Below, one piece after another: positions 51,406 through 60,150 of a DNA stretch of 64,000 bases; position 1 is the first letter of the stretch, and every line of letters starts with the position of its first letter. Source of the stretch: Halorubrum sp. CSM-61 (GTDB lineage: Archaea; Halobacteriota; Halobacteria; Halobacteriales; Haloferacaceae); assembly GCF_003781945.1 (NCBI RefSeq), contig NZ_RJJW01000001.1, forward strand, positions 23,837-87,836, given 5' to 3'. The notes under the pieces are model-generated. The model was not told the DNA's origin, did not search any database, and saw only the letters and a program-made list of their open reading frames with translations. The position numbers and the translations under genes are program-made.

Positions 51406-52179
51406 CTACCTGGATGTGTATCCTCCGTCCATCACGACCGTCGATCCGGTCATATACGACGATGCATTCGAAGCGAGATATCCGACCAGCTCACGAAGCT
51501 CTTCGGGACGGCCGAGCCGACCCATGGGCACGTTTTCCAGCCAGGTCTCCTCCATCTCCGGGTTCTCTTCGAGGACCTCGTCCACGAGCTCGGTCCGCAT
51601 GTACCCCGGTGCGATCGCGTTCACTCGAACTCCGCGATCCCCCCACTCAACGGCCAACGACTTAGTCAGCATGGAGACGCCGGCTTTTGTGGTGTTGTAG
51701 CTGGCCTGTTTCTGCGGAACGTTCACGTCTATCCCCGACATCGACGCGATATTGACGATTCGTCCCCCGTCGCGGTTTAACATTTGTTGACCGACATGCT
51801 TCGCGCAGAGGAAGACGCCGTCAAGGTTGACGGCGACGACCCGCTGCCACGAATCGAGCGTGGTCTCTTCCGCCGGCGAGTTCTCAACGATACCTGCGTT
51901 GTTGACCAACACGTCGATCGGTCCGAGAGCGTCGGTGACCTCCTCGACCATGTTCTCGACGGACGTCTCATCCGTCACGTCGACCTCAGTAGCAATTACG
52001 TCGGTCTCGCCGTCGAACTCCGCGGCGGTCCGTTCCGCCTTTTCGACGTTTAGATCGGCAATTGCGACGTCTGCCCCCAATTCAGCAAGCCCGCCCGCCA
52101 TCTCTTTACCGAGACCCTGTGCTGCACCCGTGACGATAGCCGTCTCTCCTTCCAGAGAGAATCGCTCTGGCAGACTCAT
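51406..52179 (-). CDS. Short-chain dehydrogenase/reductase (sugar-acid or polyol type)
   Basis: A 257-aa classical SDR. NAD(P) loop TGAAQGLGKEMA (about 18-29), D-L-N after the second strand (VAIADLNVEKAE) suggesting NAD preference, NNAG (about 92-95), catalytic Ser in IASMSGIDVN and YNTTKAG (Tyr about 163, Lys 167), then IAPGYMRTEL. It resembles gluconate 5-dehydrogenase, fructuronate/mannonate or deoxysugar dehydrogenases. It is divergent from the DgoD-like gene. A TATA box (52209-52215) sits about 30 nt before its ATG, so it is leaderless, with a palindrome just upstream. Confidence 0.82.
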   Translation of the reverse strand: MSLPERFSLEGETAIVTGAAQGLGKEMAGGLAELGADVAIADLNVEKAERTAAEFDGETDVIATEVDVTDETSVENMVEEVTDALGPIDVLVNNAGIVENSPAEETTLDSWQRVVAVNLDGVFLCAKHVGQQMLNRDGGRIVNIASMSGIDVNVPQKQASYNTTKAGVSMLTKSLAVEWGDRGVRVNAIAPGYMRTELVDEVLEENPEMEETWLENVPMGRLGRPEELRELVGYLASNASSYMTGSTVVMDGGYTSR

Positions 52180-52208
52180 GCGAACGCCGGGACAGTCTCA
52201 ATCATTGG

Positions 52209-52215
52209 TTATAAA
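52209..52215 (-). promoter_or_regulatory. TATA box of the SDR gene
   Basis: gttataaa on the plus strand reads tttataac on the coding strand, about 30 nt before the SDR ATG, giving a leaderless transcript. Confidence 0.5.
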
Positions 52216-52233
52216 TCTATGTCCTCACATAGA
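52216..52233. promoter_or_regulatory. 7-4-7 palindrome at the SDR promoter
   Basis: tctatgt, cctc, acataga directly beside the SDR TATA box, in the position of an activator or repressor site. The IclR-type regulator of the locus is the obvious candidate binder, but no second clear copy was found at the other promoters. Confidence 0.4.
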
Positions 52234-52281
52234 GACGGACTCTTTCTCGACACCTCCACTCTAAACGGCGGTCTAAACCCT

Positions 52282-52294
52282 GTATTTCAAATAC
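52282..52294 (+). promoter_or_regulatory. Palindromic TATA-like element of the dehydratase gene
   Basis: gtattt-c-aaatac, a perfect 6-1-6 dyad, about 22-34 nt before ATG 52316, so it can be both the core promoter element and an operator. Inference from position. Confidence 0.4.
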
Positions 52295-52315
52295 TATCGT
52301 ATATATGCAACAATC

Positions 52316-53467
52316 ATGAATATCGTTGACTACGAACTATTCGCTGTTCCCCCGCGGTGGTTGCTCTTGAGGTTAGAAACGGACGAGGGAATCGTCGGGT
52401 GGGGAGAGCCCATCGTCCAGGGGAGGCTGGAAACGGTTCGAACCGCGGTATCAGAACTCGTGGAGGGACACCTCCTCCAAGAAAATCCGCTTCGGACGGC
52501 GTACCACTGGCAGAAAATGTATCAAAGCGCCTACTTCCGCGGAGGACCCGTGTTAATGAGCGCGCTCTCCGGTATCGATCAGGCCCTTTGGGACATAAAA
52601 GGGCGATATCACGACGTGCCCGTCCACGAGCTTCTCGGCGGACACGTCCGCGACCGAATGCTCGTGTACAAATGGATCGGCGGCAACAACGCCAACGAGC
52701 TCGCGCAAGTGTCCATCCAATGCAGGGAGCAGGGTTACCGGGCGTTCAAAACGAACCTGCCGAACGAAGTCTATCCGATATCGGCGCCCGTGCAGACCGA
52801 TCAGATCGTCGATCAAGTCGCCGCGATCCGGAATACGGTCGGTGACGAAGCACTCGTCGGCTTCGACTTCCACGGCCGCGTCTCGAAGCCCACGGCGCTC
52901 AACCTCATACAGAAGCTCGAATCGTATAATCTAGCGTTCATCGATCAACCGTTGCCACCGGAACAGATAGACGGGTTCAAGACGCTCAGCGATCGCACCA
53001 CGATCCCCCTATCGACGGGCGAGCGGCTCTATTCTCGCTACGATTTCAAACCGCTGTTCACGAACGACGCGGTCTCGATAATCCAACCGGACGTTTCTCA
53101 CGTCGGTGGGATCACCGAGATGTCGAAACTCGCTTCGTTGGCCGAGGTCTTCGACGTGTCCGTCGTTCCGCACTGTCCGTTAGGTCCGGTCGCGCTCGCT
53201 GCGAGCCTTCAGGTCGGATTCAGCTCGCCGAGCGTCGTGCTCCAAGAGCAGGACCTCGAGGTTCACGATCCCGAATCGAGCCAGTGGCTCACCTACTTAG
53301 AGGATCCGACCGTGTTTGAGTTCGAAGACGGATACATTGAGCGGCTGACCGAGCCGGGTCTCGGCATCGAGGTCGATGAAGACGAGATTCGGAAGAAGGC
53401 CCAGACACACGTCAACTGGCACAGCCCGATTTGGCACCACGAGGACGGTAGCCTCGCCGAATGGTGA
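52316..53467 (+). CDS. DgoD-like sugar-acid dehydratase (enolase superfamily)
   Basis: A 383-aa protein that follows D-galactonate dehydratase closely along its length: PPRWLLLRLETDEGIVGWGE, RGGPVLMSALSGIDQALWDI, GFDFHGRVSKP (metal Asp plus catalytic His), STGERLYSRYDF (metal Glu), VVPHCPLGPVALAASLQ (catalytic His), VLQEQDLEVH and the C-terminal WHHEDGSLAEW. The middle metal-ligand motif usually read as FIEEP is FIDQP here, a Glu-to-Asp change plus a lost second Glu. It should dehydrate an aldonate to a 2-keto-3-deoxy acid. The substrate (galactonate, gluconate or a deoxy relative) is not determined. It is a single gene divergent from the SDR. Confidence 0.82.
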   Translation: MNIVDYELFAVPPRWLLLRLETDEGIVGWGEPIVQGRLETVRTAVSELVEGHLLQENPLRTAYHWQKMYQSAYFRGGPVLMSALSGIDQALWDIKGRYHDVPVHELLGGHVRDRMLVYKWIGGNNANELAQVSIQCREQGYRAFKTNLPNEVYPISAPVQTDQIVDQVAAIRNTVGDEALVGFDFHGRVSKPTALNLIQKLESYNLAFIDQPLPPEQIDGFKTLSDRTTIPLSTGERLYSRYDFKPLFTNDAVSIIQPDVSHVGGITEMSKLASLAEVFDVSVVPHCPLGPVALAASLQVGFSSPSVVLQEQDLEVHDPESSQWLTYLEDPTVFEFEDGYIERLTEPGLGIEVDEDEIRKKAQTHVNWHSPIWHHEDGSLAEW

Positions 53468-53518
53468 TCTGACACCACCTCACAAACTTATTACTATCCG
53501 TCCGGAATAGGGTGCACG

Positions 53519-54550
53519 ATGCGAACTGCAGTACTCACAGAGGCCCTTCAGTTCGAGCTAGAGAATCGTTCACAACCGTCACTCGGCGCGAACGATGTCT
53601 TGGTCGCGGTAAGAGACGTCGGGATTTGCGGGTCTGACGTCCACTATTACGAACACGGACGAATCGGTGACTACGTCGTCGAGAGCCCGATCGTGTTAGG
53701 CCACGAGAGCGCCGGTGAGGTCGTTGAAACGGGCGCGAACATATCCGGGCTCGAATCCGGGGATCGGGTCACTCTCGAACCCGGCGTGCCGTGCCGTCGG
53801 TGTGCGCACTGTAAACGCGGTGACTACCACCTCTGTGAGGAGGTCGAGTTTATGGCCACGCCCCCGCATGACGGGGCCTTTTCCGAGTTCGTCGCTTGGC
53901 CTGCGGATTACGTCTATGAGCTTCCAGAGACCGTCTCCACAAAGGAGGGGGCGCTCTGTGAGCCCCTTTCTGTCGGTATCCACGCTTGTCGCCGGGGTGA
54001 CGTCGGGACGGGCGATTCAGTGCTCATTGCCGGGGCCGGTCCGATCGGATTGCTGGCGATGGAGACGGCCCGAGCCGCGGGCGCCACCGACGTGATCGTG
54101 ACCGACGTCATCGATGCGAAGCTCGCATTTGCGGAAGAGCGCGGTGCGGATCGCACCGTTAACGTGGCGAACGAGTCGCTCCCTGAGGCCGTTGACGAGT
54201 ATACTGATGGGACGGGCGTCGACGTGGTCATCGAGGCGTCCGGTGCGAAGCCGTCCGTCGAATCTACCCTCGATGTCGTTCGGCGAGGTGGAACGATCGT
54301 CCTCGTCGGACTCGCCGACGAGGCCACCGTTCCATTCGACGTCCTCGACGTAATTGACAACGAGCTCGATATCCACGGCTCATTTCGGTATAAGAACACG
54401 TACCAAGCAGCCGTCGACCTGCTAAAGACGGAGGCGGTTGACGTGGAGGGAATCATCGATTTCGAGAGTCCCCTCGAGGACATCGACGACGCCTTCCAGC
54501 GTGCCACGGAACCGGAGGTAGTGAAAGGTATGATCTCTTTCGACGCGTAA
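53519..54550 (+). CDS. Zinc-dependent dehydrogenase, sorbitol/xylitol type
   Basis: A 343-aa MDR-family enzyme. Catalytic zinc ligands: Cys in GICGSDVHYYEHG (about 38), His-Glu in LGHESAGEV (about 62-63) and Glu in CEPLSVGIHA. The structural zinc is complete (CRRCAHCKRGDYHLCEE, four Cys). The cofactor loop is IAGAGPIGLLA and the acidic VIVTDVIDAKLA suggests NAD. It matches polyol or threonine dehydrogenase-like enzymes and would oxidise a polyol or sugar alcohol, or the C5 of an aldonate. A TATA-like ttattacta sits about 26 nt before the ATG, so it is leaderless. It is convergent with the IclR gene. Confidence 0.85.
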   Translation: MRTAVLTEALQFELENRSQPSLGANDVLVAVRDVGICGSDVHYYEHGRIGDYVVESPIVLGHESAGEVVETGANISGLESGDRVTLEPGVPCRRCAHCKRGDYHLCEEVEFMATPPHDGAFSEFVAWPADYVYELPETVSTKEGALCEPLSVGIHACRRGDVGTGDSVLIAGAGPIGLLAMETARAAGATDVIVTDVIDAKLAFAEERGADRTVNVANESLPEAVDEYTDGTGVDVVIEASGAKPSVESTLDVVRRGGTIVLVGLADEATVPFDVLDVIDNELDIHGSFRYKNTYQAAVDLLKTEAVDVEGIIDFESPLEDIDDAFQRATEPEVVKGMISFDA

Positions 54551-54625
54551 TATTCTATAGAAGTAGGTATCTCCTCCGTGTGAGCCGATCTGGGTTTTCG
54601 GGTTCGTCGAGTTCGGGGTATCCAG

Positions 54626-55390
54626 TCATCCCGATAACTCGATCTCGATGGACTTCGCAGTACTGATGACTTGGCCGGTGATGTCTTCTTCGAGATACCT
54701 CCCACTCAGTCTTCCACTCGGTCCGCAGACCCCGATAGCCATCCGCGGCCCGCGCTCGTTTTGCTCGATCGCTGTGGCGACTCCGATCATGTCCGAGAAT
54801 TGTTCGCCTCTGGAAAACGATATCCCGCTATCACGGATCGTCCGAAGTTCTGAATGGAGCGTTTCGGAGATCGTTATCGTTTCGTTGGTCAGCCGATTGA
54901 GCCCGTGTTCTTCGATGATATCGTCGACACGGTCCCTGTCCATGGAGGCGAGAATAGCCTTTCCGGGCGCATTGACGTGGAGTGGTATTTGGCTCCCACA
55001 GGTGTAATCGGGCATCCACGAATTCGTCCCCAACGCGATATAGACGCAGACGCCATGCCCGTTCTCCTCGATGAACAGCGTCGAAACTTCGCCAGTCACC
55101 CGGGCGAGGTTCTCCACGTGGTGTCTCACCTCCGTGAACTCGGTCAACCGTTTCCGCGCCCCTTCTCCGAGACTGAGTAATCCAAACGACGGTACGTATT
55201 TCCGGTCCTGTTTCTTCACGTAGCCCAGGTCAGAAAGCGTACTAAGGTGGGTGTACACGACTCCTTTCGATAGCCCAACTGCATCCGAAAGCTCGGTGAC
55301 GCCCATCGGGTGGTCGGCGTTCAGTAAGCGATCCAAGATCTGGAACGAGTTGATCGTCGCTTGAACCCTTTTCCCGTTGTCCCCAGACAT
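54626..55390 (-). CDS. IclR-family transcriptional regulator
   Basis: About 254 aa from the ATG at 55390 (an in-frame ATG at 55438 would add 16 residues). The N-terminal winged helix (QATINSFQILDRLLNADHPM, VTELSDAVGLSKGVVYTHLS) is followed by the effector domain with its typical text: YTCGSQIPLHVNAPGKAILA, GISFSRGEQFSDMIGVATAI and MAIGVCGPSGRLSG. It should sense an intermediate of the pathway and control the genes between 49 and 64 kb. Its promoter region is divergent from the zinc dehydrogenase at 55668. Confidence 0.87.
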   Translation of the reverse strand: MSGDNGKRVQATINSFQILDRLLNADHPMGVTELSDAVGLSKGVVYTHLSTLSDLGYVKKQDRKYVPSFGLLSLGEGARKRLTEFTEVRHHVENLARVTGEVSTLFIEENGHGVCVYIALGTNSWMPDYTCGSQIPLHVNAPGKAILASMDRDRVDDIIEEHGLNRLTNETITISETLHSELRTIRDSGISFSRGEQFSDMIGVATAIEQNERGPRMAIGVCGPSGRLSGRYLEEDITGQVISTAKSIEIELSG

Positions 55391-55627
55391 CTGTGCTTCG
55401 TGTGGACTAGTTACACACACATAGTTTTTGTTCTTCATCGCAAAACGCTGTCCTATTTTGAGATCTGTGATGGTCGTATAATTCCGTCATGAACGACCAA
55501 ACGCCCCGTGTATCTAACGAATAATTATGTGCGTATAGATCGTTTTTCTCTAGCGAACAATCCTTTCCCTTCGATATCGGGTGTTTGAACCCCTCTACCT
55601 CTATAGTAGCGTTCCCGAGCAGTACAT

Positions 55628-55637
55628 TTATATATGG
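55628..55637 (+). promoter_or_regulatory. TATA box of the second zinc dehydrogenase
   Basis: tttatatatg lies about 31-40 nt before ATG 55668, fixing that ATG rather than an upstream in-frame one as the start and giving a short leader. Assigned by position. Confidence 0.5.
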
Positions 55638-55667
55638 GATTGTTGTGTCACGGGATGTCGCAGATCG

Positions 55668-56690
55668 ATGAAAACTGCTACGCTAACTGACGCTCAAACG
55701 GTAACCATCGACGACGTGGAAAAGCCGGAACCCGATCCCGGCGAACTGCTCGTCGAAGTGCGCGTGTGCGGCGTCTGTACGACCGACTTGCACATGTACA
55801 GCGGCAACCTCACCGTCGATTATCCGCTGGTACCGGGCCACGAGAGCGCCGGTGAGGTCGTCGCGGTCGGTGGCGAAACGAACGACTTCCAGCCGGGAGA
55901 CCGAGTAGCGATCAATCCGTCGGTCCCGTGTAACGAATGTCGGGCCTGTAAGTCCGGCCGTGAGAACCTCTGTCACGACCTCACGTCGATCGGCGGGGCG
56001 GCCACGCACATCATCGACGGTGCATTCGCGGAATACGTGACCGTCCCCGTCGGTAATGCCGAGCGGATCGGCGAGCTCGACTACCGGACGGCGTCGTTCG
56101 CGGAACCGCTCGGCTGCGTTATCAACGGGATCGACCAGACCGGTCTGTCCAGCGGTGAAACGGCCGTCGTCATCGGCGGGGGGTTCATCGGCCAACTGCT
56201 CGTCCAGATGCTCCGGGCGAGCGGCGCCGGGACGATCGTCCTCTCGGAACCGATCGCGGAGCGGCGCGAGCTCGGTCTCGAGGTCGGCGCCGACTACGTC
56301 GTGGATCCAACGGATGAGGACCTGTCAGCGGCCGTTTCGGATCTCGTCGATACCGTCGACATCGCCATCGAGGCCGTTGGATTTCCGGAAACGATCGAAC
56401 AGGCCACGGACCTGGCGGGACCGGGAGGGCGCACACTCGTCTTCGGTATTCCACCCGAAGACGCCACCGTCGAAATCTCCCCGTCGAACCTCTTTTTCGA
56501 CGAAAGAGAGATCGTCGGGAGCTACTCCCTCACGCCGGATGCGTTTGCGAGGGCGGTGACACTCCTTCAAAACGACCGGATCGACGTCGACTCGCTCGTT
56601 ACCGACGAGTTCGAACTCGACGGGCTCGAGACGGCGTTCGAGGAGATGGAGTCCCGAGAGGGACTCAAAAAGGTAATATACCCGAACTAG
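55668..56690 (+). CDS. Zinc-dependent dehydrogenase (threonine/sugar dehydrogenase type)
   Basis: A 340-aa MDR enzyme from ATG 55668. Catalytic zinc: Cys in VCGVCTTDLHMYSG, His-Glu in PGHESAGEV and Glu in ASFAEPLGCVIN. Structural zinc: CNECRACKSGRENLC, four Cys. Cofactor loop VIGGGFIGQLL, with SEPIAERREL, where the residue after the strand is Glu, favouring NAD. Related to the enzyme at 53519 but clearly distinct. It lies 48 nt before the ABC solute-binding protein gene, so it belongs to that transport operon and probably oxidises the imported sugar. Confidence 0.85.
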   Translation: MKTATLTDAQTVTIDDVEKPEPDPGELLVEVRVCGVCTTDLHMYSGNLTVDYPLVPGHESAGEVVAVGGETNDFQPGDRVAINPSVPCNECRACKSGRENLCHDLTSIGGAATHIIDGAFAEYVTVPVGNAERIGELDYRTASFAEPLGCVINGIDQTGLSSGETAVVIGGGFIGQLLVQMLRASGAGTIVLSEPIAERRELGLEVGADYVVDPTDEDLSAAVSDLVDTVDIAIEAVGFPETIEQATDLAGPGGRTLVFGIPPEDATVEISPSNLFFDEREIVGSYSLTPDAFARAVTLLQNDRIDVDSLVTDEFELDGLETAFEEMESREGLKKVIYPN

Positions 56691-56738
56691 TAGTATCAGA
56701 CAGAACACAAACACACCGACGACACAACCACCACATCA

Positions 56739-58178
56739 ATGACAAAAAAACTTGATCGGCGGAAGTTCATCGAAACGGCTGCAGGCACCGCACTGGCGAC
56801 GAGCATTGCAGGCTGCACTCGCGGCGGCGAACAGGACAACAGCGGCGGAGATGGCAACAGCGGCGGAGATGGAAATTCGAGTGATGACGGGAGTGACGGC
56901 TCCGATGAACTCGCTATCCCGCTTGCGGAGTACGAGAACGCGGATATCGATTGGAGACAGTTCGAAGGCACGAAAGTCAACGTTAGCGCGGTCCAGCATC
57001 CGTGGGTTGATGCTATTCAGCCCGCGGTCCCCGTGTTTGAGGAGCTGACGGGAATCGATGTCGAGTGGAATATTCTTCCCGAACAGCAGTTCCGCACGCA
57101 GCGTCAGACAGACGTGAGTACTGGTGCTGGCCAGTTTGACGTCTTCTTCATGGACCAGGTTGTCAACCAGTTCCGGGAAGAGGGCTGGCTCCAGACGCTC
57201 GACGAGTTCTTCGATGACGAGAGCCTCTACGACGAGAGCTGGTGGAAACCGGACGATCTCTTCGAGTCCTCGCGACTGCAGGCTCACGGTGGCGGGTACA
57301 CCGATCAGTGGACCGGGATTCCGATCACCGTCGAGGTGCAGACGCAGTTCTACCGGACGGACTTGTACGAGAAACACGGGCTCTCGGTCGCGGAGGACCT
57401 CGAGACCTTCGTCGAGAACGCGAAAACGATCCACGAAAACGAGTCCGAGGTCGTCGGTACCGTCGGTCGCGGCCAACAGGGGTACGGGATGAACATCTAC
57501 ATCCTCAACACCTTCCTTCGCCAGAACGGTGCCGAACTCTGGACCGACTTCCCAGACGATTCCGGCCTCGACACGGACGGAGTCATCAACGCGGCGGAGT
57601 GGTACACCGATCTGCTCCAGAGTTACGGTCCGGACGGAGCCTCCACGCAGAACTGGTCAGAGGTCCTGTCGACGATGCAGGAGGGGCGAGCCGGCCACAT
57701 CGTCGCCGACGCGAACCTGTTCTGGCCCGACCTGACTGGCGAGGACTCGGACATGGGCGACTCGATCGGCATCGCGAAGGTCCCATCACCGGCCGACGGC
57801 GAGTTCGGACCGAACGCCTACAACTGGCAGATCTCGACGTCGAAGAACGCCGAGAACTCGGAACAGGGCTTCCTGTTCATGCTTTGGGCCTCCTCGCAGC
57901 CGACGAACACGTGGATGCACCTCGAGAACGAGGCCGCGTTTTCGGTGCGTCAGTCGGTCTGGGAGAACGACGAGTTCCGGTCCCGCGTCGGCGAAGACTT
58001 CGCACAGGTCACCCTCGAATCGCTCCAAGAGGCGAAGCCGGACCCGTTCGACCGCAAGTATCCCGAGTGGGGACAGCGCTACTCCGAAGAGCTCCAGCGA
58101 GCGATCAACGGCCAGATCTCGGCCGAAGAGGCGATGGTCCAGGCCGCGGAGAACGCCGAAGCCATCTACGACGAGTGA
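56739..58178 (+). CDS. ABC sugar transporter, solute-binding lipoprotein
   Basis: A 479-aa family 1 extracellular binding protein. The N-terminus has a twin-arginine signal with lipobox (DRRKFIETAAGTALATSIAGC, Cys about 26), so it is exported folded and lipid-anchored, as usual in haloarchaea. A Gly/Ser/Asp linker follows. The binding domain shows the typical sequence for sugars and oligosaccharides: VNVSAVQHPWVDAIQPAVPV, DVFFMDQVVNQF, GIPITVEVQTQFYRTDLYEK and a bilobal alpha/beta layout. Followed after 45 nt by two permeases and, further on, an ATPase. The substrate is unknown but the neighbouring enzymes point to deoxysugars or uronates. Confidence 0.88.
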   Translation: MTKKLDRRKFIETAAGTALATSIAGCTRGGEQDNSGGDGNSGGDGNSSDDGSDGSDELAIPLAEYENADIDWRQFEGTKVNVSAVQHPWVDAIQPAVPVFEELTGIDVEWNILPEQQFRTQRQTDVSTGAGQFDVFFMDQVVNQFREEGWLQTLDEFFDDESLYDESWWKPDDLFESSRLQAHGGGYTDQWTGIPITVEVQTQFYRTDLYEKHGLSVAEDLETFVENAKTIHENESEVVGTVGRGQQGYGMNIYILNTFLRQNGAELWTDFPDDSGLDTDGVINAAEWYTDLLQSYGPDGASTQNWSEVLSTMQEGRAGHIVADANLFWPDLTGEDSDMGDSIGIAKVPSPADGEFGPNAYNWQISTSKNAENSEQGFLFMLWASSQPTNTWMHLENEAAFSVRQSVWENDEFRSRVGEDFAQVTLESLQEAKPDPFDRKYPEWGQRYSEELQRAINGQISAEEAMVQAAENAEAIYDE

Positions 58179-58223
58179 CGTAGCCATGTCTGGTACCGCA
58201 TACAAAAATTCGGTCACAGGCCA

Positions 58224-59168
58224 ATGAGCACACCTGAACAAACCCAAAAAAAAACTGAGCCAACGCGGGAGGCGAGCAACGGTAGGCTGAGCCAGCTGTG
58301 GAACGACTACCTCCCGTACTGGTTCGTCGCACCGATGGTAGTGGTGATGGTGCTGATCACCTTCTTCCCCGGTGCGTACGACCTCTATCTCAGCGTCATC
58401 GCTGAGCCCACGGTGAACATCTTCGAGGCCGAATTCGTCGGCCTGAGTAACTACCGAACCGCGTTCTCGCGCGGCGGCGTGATCCACTCGTTCGGCATTA
58501 CGATCACCGTGGTCGCGAGCGCCCTGTTGCTCGAGAGCCTCCTCGGGTTCTTCCTCGCGGCGCTCGTTAGCGGCGTGGATTCCTCCCGGATGAAGTCGTT
58601 CTACCGGGTCTTGTTCATCGTCCCGATGGCGGTCGCGCCCGTCTCGCTCGCGACGATCGGCCGCATTATGCTCAACAACGAGATCGGCGTCATTCCGTAT
58701 CTGATAGAGGCGGCTACGCCGTTCTCCGCACCGGTGTTCCTCTCGGAGATCCCGCTGTTAACCGTGATTCTGCTGGACACGTGGAACTGGACGCCGTTCA
58801 TGTTCATCATCTTCTACGCCGGCCTCTCCTCGGTTCCGAAAACGCTGATCGAGGCGTCGAAAGTTGACGGAGCGCCGCTGTGGCGGCGCTATATCCACAT
58901 CATCATCCCGTACATGAAGCCGGTCGTCTTCGTCGCCGTCCTCATCCGGATGATCGACTTATTCCGCACCTTCGGCGTCGTCTACGGCCTGACCCAGGGC
59001 GGGCCGGGGACGGCGACGCAGCTCGTGAGCATCAACATCTACGAGCAGATGTTCATCAACAACGCACCGGGAGTCGCAGCGGCCATCGCGATCATCTACC
59101 TCGTCTTCGTGGTGGCGATCGCGAACATCGTCATCGCGAAGGTCGGCTTCGAGGGGGTGTGGGACTGA
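58224..59168 (+). CDS. ABC sugar transporter permease (MalF/UgpA type)
   Basis: A 314-aa membrane protein with six transmembrane helices and the EAA loop EASKVDGAPLWRRYIHIIIP in the last cytoplasmic loop, which contacts the ATPase. The N-terminus is polar, about 30 residues. It forms a heterodimer with the next permease, whose ATG overlaps its stop by one base (TGATGG). Confidence 0.88.
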   Translation: MSTPEQTQKKTEPTREASNGRLSQLWNDYLPYWFVAPMVVVMVLITFFPGAYDLYLSVIAEPTVNIFEAEFVGLSNYRTAFSRGGVIHSFGITITVVASALLLESLLGFFLAALVSGVDSSRMKSFYRVLFIVPMAVAPVSLATIGRIMLNNEIGVIPYLIEAATPFSAPVFLSEIPLLTVILLDTWNWTPFMFIIFYAGLSSVPKTLIEASKVDGAPLWRRYIHIIIPYMKPVVFVAVLIRMIDLFRTFGVVYGLTQGGPGTATQLVSINIYEQMFINNAPGVAAAIAIIYLVFVVAIANIVIAKVGFEGVWD

Positions 59169-60052
59169 TGGCGGCAGACGACGCGTCCTTCGACGCGGAG
59201 AACGGCTCCCAGCGGTTGGACAAGGACACGAAGGAGTCGCTCGTTCGAGTCGTTCGCCACGGCGTCCTCTTAGGCTGGTCGTTTGTCGTTCTGTTCCCGC
59301 TCTACTGGCTGGCGTCGATGTCGCTGAAACCGCCGGGAGTGGCGAACCAGCTTCCCCCCGAGTGGGTCTTCCTCCCGACGGTGTACAACTACATACAGCT
59401 TGTCCAAGACGGGGAGTTCCTCGCGGCGTTCGCCAACAGCCTCATCATGGTCGGAGCGTCGGTGATTCTCGTTCTGATCATCGGCGTGCCCGCCGCGTAC
59501 GTCCTCTCGCGGTACGATCTCCCGATGGAGCGGGACATCCTCGTGTGGATCCTCTCCTCACGGATGCTCCCGCCGATCGCGGTCGTTCTCCCCTTCTTCG
59601 TCATCTTCCGGGCCCTGAACCTGTTCGACACCCGGATCGGCATGGTGTTCATGTACGTGAGCATCAACATCTCTCTGGTCGTGTGGGTGATGAAGGCGTT
59701 CTTCGACGGGATTCCCGAGACGCTCGAGGAGGCTGCTCGCGTCGACGGCGCGACGCAGTTCCAAGGGTTCACCAAGGTCGTTCTTCCGGCGGCGAAGCCG
59801 GGGATATTCTCGGTCGCCATTATCAGCTTCATCTTCGCGTGGATCGAGCTGCTCTTCGGCTTAGTGCTCACGAGCTTCGAGTCCGTCCCGGTGACGCTGT
59901 TCGTGTACTCGTTCATCGGGTCTCGATCCATCGAATGGGGGATGCTCGCGGCCGCCTCGATGGCGATGATCCTCCCCGTCGTCGTCTTCCTGATAGTGGT
60001 GAACAAGTACCTGGCGGCCGGCCTCAGCTTCGGTGTGGTGATCAAGGAATGA
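59168..60052 (+). CDS. ABC sugar transporter permease (MalG/UgpE type)
   Basis: A 294-aa permease from ATG 59168, which overlaps the previous stop. Six transmembrane helices, the EAA loop EEAARVDGATQFQGFTKVVL and the RDILVWILSSRMLPPIAVVL segment are typical of the MalG partner subunit. It overlaps the 33-codon frame that follows by 4 nt (ATGA). Confidence 0.88.
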   Translation: MAADDASFDAENGSQRLDKDTKESLVRVVRHGVLLGWSFVVLFPLYWLASMSLKPPGVANQLPPEWVFLPTVYNYIQLVQDGEFLAAFANSLIMVGASVILVLIIGVPAAYVLSRYDLPMERDILVWILSSRMLPPIAVVLPFFVIFRALNLFDTRIGMVFMYVSINISLVVWVMKAFFDGIPETLEEAARVDGATQFQGFTKVVLPAAKPGIFSVAIISFIFAWIELLFGLVLTSFESVPVTLFVYSFIGSRSIEWGMLAAASMAMILPVVVFLIVVNKYLAAGLSFGVVIKE

Positions 60053-60150
60053 ACACGCTTTCAACCGAGAACTCGGAACGCAACGGCGTACAGCCCGCTA
60101 ACGAACCCCTTGCGGCGGGGATCAACGGCCGCACTACGGAGGGACACTAA
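60049..60150 (+). CDS. 33-aa coupled peptide between permease and ATPase
   Basis: A short frame that starts inside the permease stop (ATGA) and ends on the first base of the ATPase start (TAATG). The peptide is hydrophilic, Asn/Glu/Gly rich. The exact fit on both sides makes it a likely real small gene or a dedicated coupling device, although no homologue is known to me. Confidence 0.45.
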   Translation: MNTLSTENSERNGVQPANEPLAAGINGRTTEGH

